From positions 1-7,957 of the forward strand of contig CATYZV010000072.1 of the NCBI GenBank assembly GCA_958415865.1: 7,957 nt of DNA, given 5' to 3'. Of the stretch, positions 7,321 to 7,957 are shown piece by piece (positions within the stretch are counted from its first letter, which is position 1; the number at the start of each line of letters is the position of its first letter). The position numbers were made by a program, and so were the translations under genes. Origin of the DNA: an uncultured Selenomonadaceae bacterium (GTDB lineage: Bacteria; Bacillota; Negativicutes; Selenomonadales; Selenomonadaceae). The notes below the pieces were generated by a model. It had not been told where the DNA came from, searched no databases, and worked only from the letters and a program-made list of their open reading frames with translations.

Positions 7321-7704
7321 GTGAAAAAATTTAACATCACTGTAAATGGCAACGCATATGAAGTGGAAATCGAAGAAGTAAAAGCTGCTGCAGCTGCTGC
7401 ACCCGCACCGAAAGCTGCTCCGGCTCCTGCTGCTGCACCTGCACCTAAAGCTGCTGCTGCTCCGGCTGCTGCCGCTGCACCTGCTGCAGGCGACACACCT
7501 GTAAATGCTCCAATGCCCGGCAAAATCGTTAAACTCGTAGCATCCGCAGGTCAGGCTGTAAACGCAGGCGATGTTCTGCTGATCCTCGAAGCTATGAAAA
7601 TGCAGAACGAAATCACCGCTCCGGCTGCAGGCACGGTTAAATCCTTCTCCGTTAACGTCGGCGACAGCGTAAAACCCGGCCAGACCATGGTTGTTATCGG
7701 CTGA
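7321..7704 (+). CDS. mmdC: Biotin carrier (gamma) subunit of methylmalonyl-CoA decarboxylase
   Basis: A 127-residue biotinyl carrier protein that takes the carboxyl group at the MmdA site and would deliver it to the membrane decarboxylase MmdB. A short N-terminal beta segment ([18 protein letters not shown], 2-19) resembles the start of the 1.3S transcarboxylase subunit. An Ala/Pro/Lys linker follows (about 22-60), then a biotinyl domain (61-127). The biotin lysine is K93 in the canonical EAMKM motif (90-94). The start is GTG 7321 with GGAGG (7308-7312) 8 nt before it; the next residues fit the family N-terminus. Length is close to the Veillonella gamma subunit. It is the last gene before the terminator at 7755-7790. 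Oxaloacetate or glutaconyl-CoA decarboxylase carriers look similar; the operon context decides for methylmalonyl-CoA. Confidence 0.93.
   Translation: MKKFNITVNGNAYEVEIEEVKAAAAAAPAPKAAPAPAAAPAPKAAAAPAAAAAPAAGDTPVNAPMPGKIVKLVASAGQAVNAGDVLLILEAMKMQNEITAPAAGTVKSFSVNVGDSVKPGQTMVVIG
7384..7500 (+). repeat. Ala/Pro-rich linker repeat within mmdC
   Basis: A low-complexity coding repeat built from GCT/GCA and CCG/CCT codons encodes residues 22-60, with APAPKAA occurring twice. It is the flexible arm that lets the biotin domain swing between active sites. Length could vary between strains through repeat slippage. Confidence 0.8.
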
Positions 7705-7719
7705 TTTGACAGTTAAATA
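7703..7719 (+). repeat. 17-bp inverted repeat, right copy
   Basis: GATTTGACAGTTAAATA, the reverse complement of 5464-5480. Its first two bases are the last two of the mmdC TGA stop (7702-7704). The flanking bases do not match the other copy, so identity ends sharply. It contains TTGACA, but no -10 element follows at the right distance. Confidence 0.6.
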
Positions 7720-7754
7720 TCGCAGATATCCGCGCAAAGTAATTTGAGCGTAAG

Positions 7755-7790
7755 AGCTCCGGCTGGCAGTGATTGCAGCCGGAGCTTTTT
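7755..7790 (+). terminator. Strong intrinsic terminator ending the operon
   Basis: AGCTCCGGCTG (7755-7765) pairs perfectly with CAGCCGGAGCT (7776-7786): 11 GC-rich pairs around a 10-nt loop, with a run of five T at 7786-7790. It lies 50 nt after the mmdC stop codon and marks mmdC as the last gene of the transcript. Confidence 0.93.
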
Positions 7791-7792
7791 GA

Positions 7793-7821
7793 TTAATTTT
7801 TGCCGCGCTTTGTGGTATAAT
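7793..7821 (+). promoter_or_regulatory. Promoter for the next transcript
   Basis: A perfect -10 TATAAT (7816-7821) is preceded by TG one base away (7813-7814), an extended -10 element. A weak -35-like TTAATT (7793-7798) sits at 17-nt spacing. The predicted start is near 7828, exactly where a perfect hairpin begins. Confidence 0.68.
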
Positions 7822-7827
7822 ATTCTC

Positions 7828-7957
7828 GAAAATCTGCTTTTAGTACGGCAGATTTTCATTTCCGGGCGTAAGACCCCTAGATTTATCTATGGGGATATAA
7901 GCCCGATAAATTTTTAAGGTTCGATGCCTTAAAAATTTATGTTTCTACATCATGTGT
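7828..7957 (+). ncRNA. Unidentified structured RNA or leader, running off the right edge
   Basis: Consecutive helices follow the promoter. Helix 1: GAAAATCTGC (7828-7837) with GCAGATTTTC (7848-7857), 10 perfect pairs. Helix 2: CGGGC (7863-7867) with GCCCG (7901-7905), enclosing an internal loop (GTAAGA / ATATAA) and a hairpin, CCCCTAGA (7874-7881) with TCTA plus GGGG (7886-7889, 7891-7894). Helix 3: ATAAATTTTTAAGG (7906-7919) with CCTTAAAAATTTAT (7927-7940), 14 perfect pairs, directly abutting helix 2. No T-run follows within the window and no ORF starts here. It could be a riboswitch-type leader of a gene beyond the edge or a separate small RNA. I do not recognise the family. Confidence 0.5.

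Noticed and set aside
5526..7704. Propionyl-CoA carboxylase rather than decarboxylase
   Set aside because: No biotin carboxylase gene is present, and a short MmdE-like gene and a separate Ala/Pro-linked biotin carrier follow, as in decarboxylases. Not fully excluded from this window alone.
7706..7711. Consensus -35 TTGACA just after mmdC
   Set aside because: No -10 element at 16-18 nt downstream, and the terminator lies just beyond.

Overview
The window holds a nearly complete operon for the succinate-to-propionate (methylmalonyl-CoA) pathway. All genes are on the + strand. The biotin-dependent decarboxylase module (mmdA, a tiny MmdE-like gene, a biotin carrier with an Ala/Pro linker), the split methylmalonyl-CoA mutase and the Gram-positive-style Shine-Dalgarno (SD) sites, intrinsic terminators and mixed ATG/GTG/TTG starts all suggest an anaerobic, propionate-forming Negativicutes bacterium (Veillonella/Selenomonas/Phascolarctobacterium-like). 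The genus cannot be fixed from the sequence alone.

Layout. 1-192: AT-rich leader with a near-consensus promoter (113-141). 193-1698: succinate/propionyl-CoA CoA-transferase. 1699-1888: a 190-nt spacer able to form a large stem-loop. 1889-3541: methylmalonyl-CoA mutase catalytic subunit, which appears to start at a rare ATT codon. 3574-3963: its separate B12-binding subunit. 3994-4036: an intrinsic terminator or attenuator inside the operon. 4057-4995: MeaB GTPase chaperone. 5028-5450: methylmalonyl-CoA epimerase. 5526-7061: methylmalonyl-CoA decarboxylase alpha subunit (TTG start). 7101-7247: a 48-residue MmdE-like subunit. 7321-7704: biotin carrier MmdC (GTG start). 7755-7790: strong terminator. 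7793-7957: a new promoter followed at once by consecutive strong hairpins, running off the right edge.

How the genes work together. The CoA-transferase passes CoA from propionyl-CoA to succinate. The two-part mutase rearranges succinyl-CoA to (R)-methylmalonyl-CoA, with MeaB guarding the cofactor. The epimerase makes the (S)-isomer. MmdA moves its carboxyl group to biotin on MmdC, regenerating propionyl-CoA. Net: succinate to propionate plus CO2. In known enzymes the last step is tied to Na+ export by the membrane subunit MmdB, anchored with MmdD. Neither is in this window, and the operon ends in a terminator after mmdC.

Best second looks: the ATT start of the mutase, the structured spacer before it, the terminator before meaB, a 17-bp inverted repeat bracketing the decarboxylase genes, the missing mmdB/mmdD, and the unidentified structured RNA at the right edge. 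I found no CRISPR array, insertion sequence, tRNA or rRNA.
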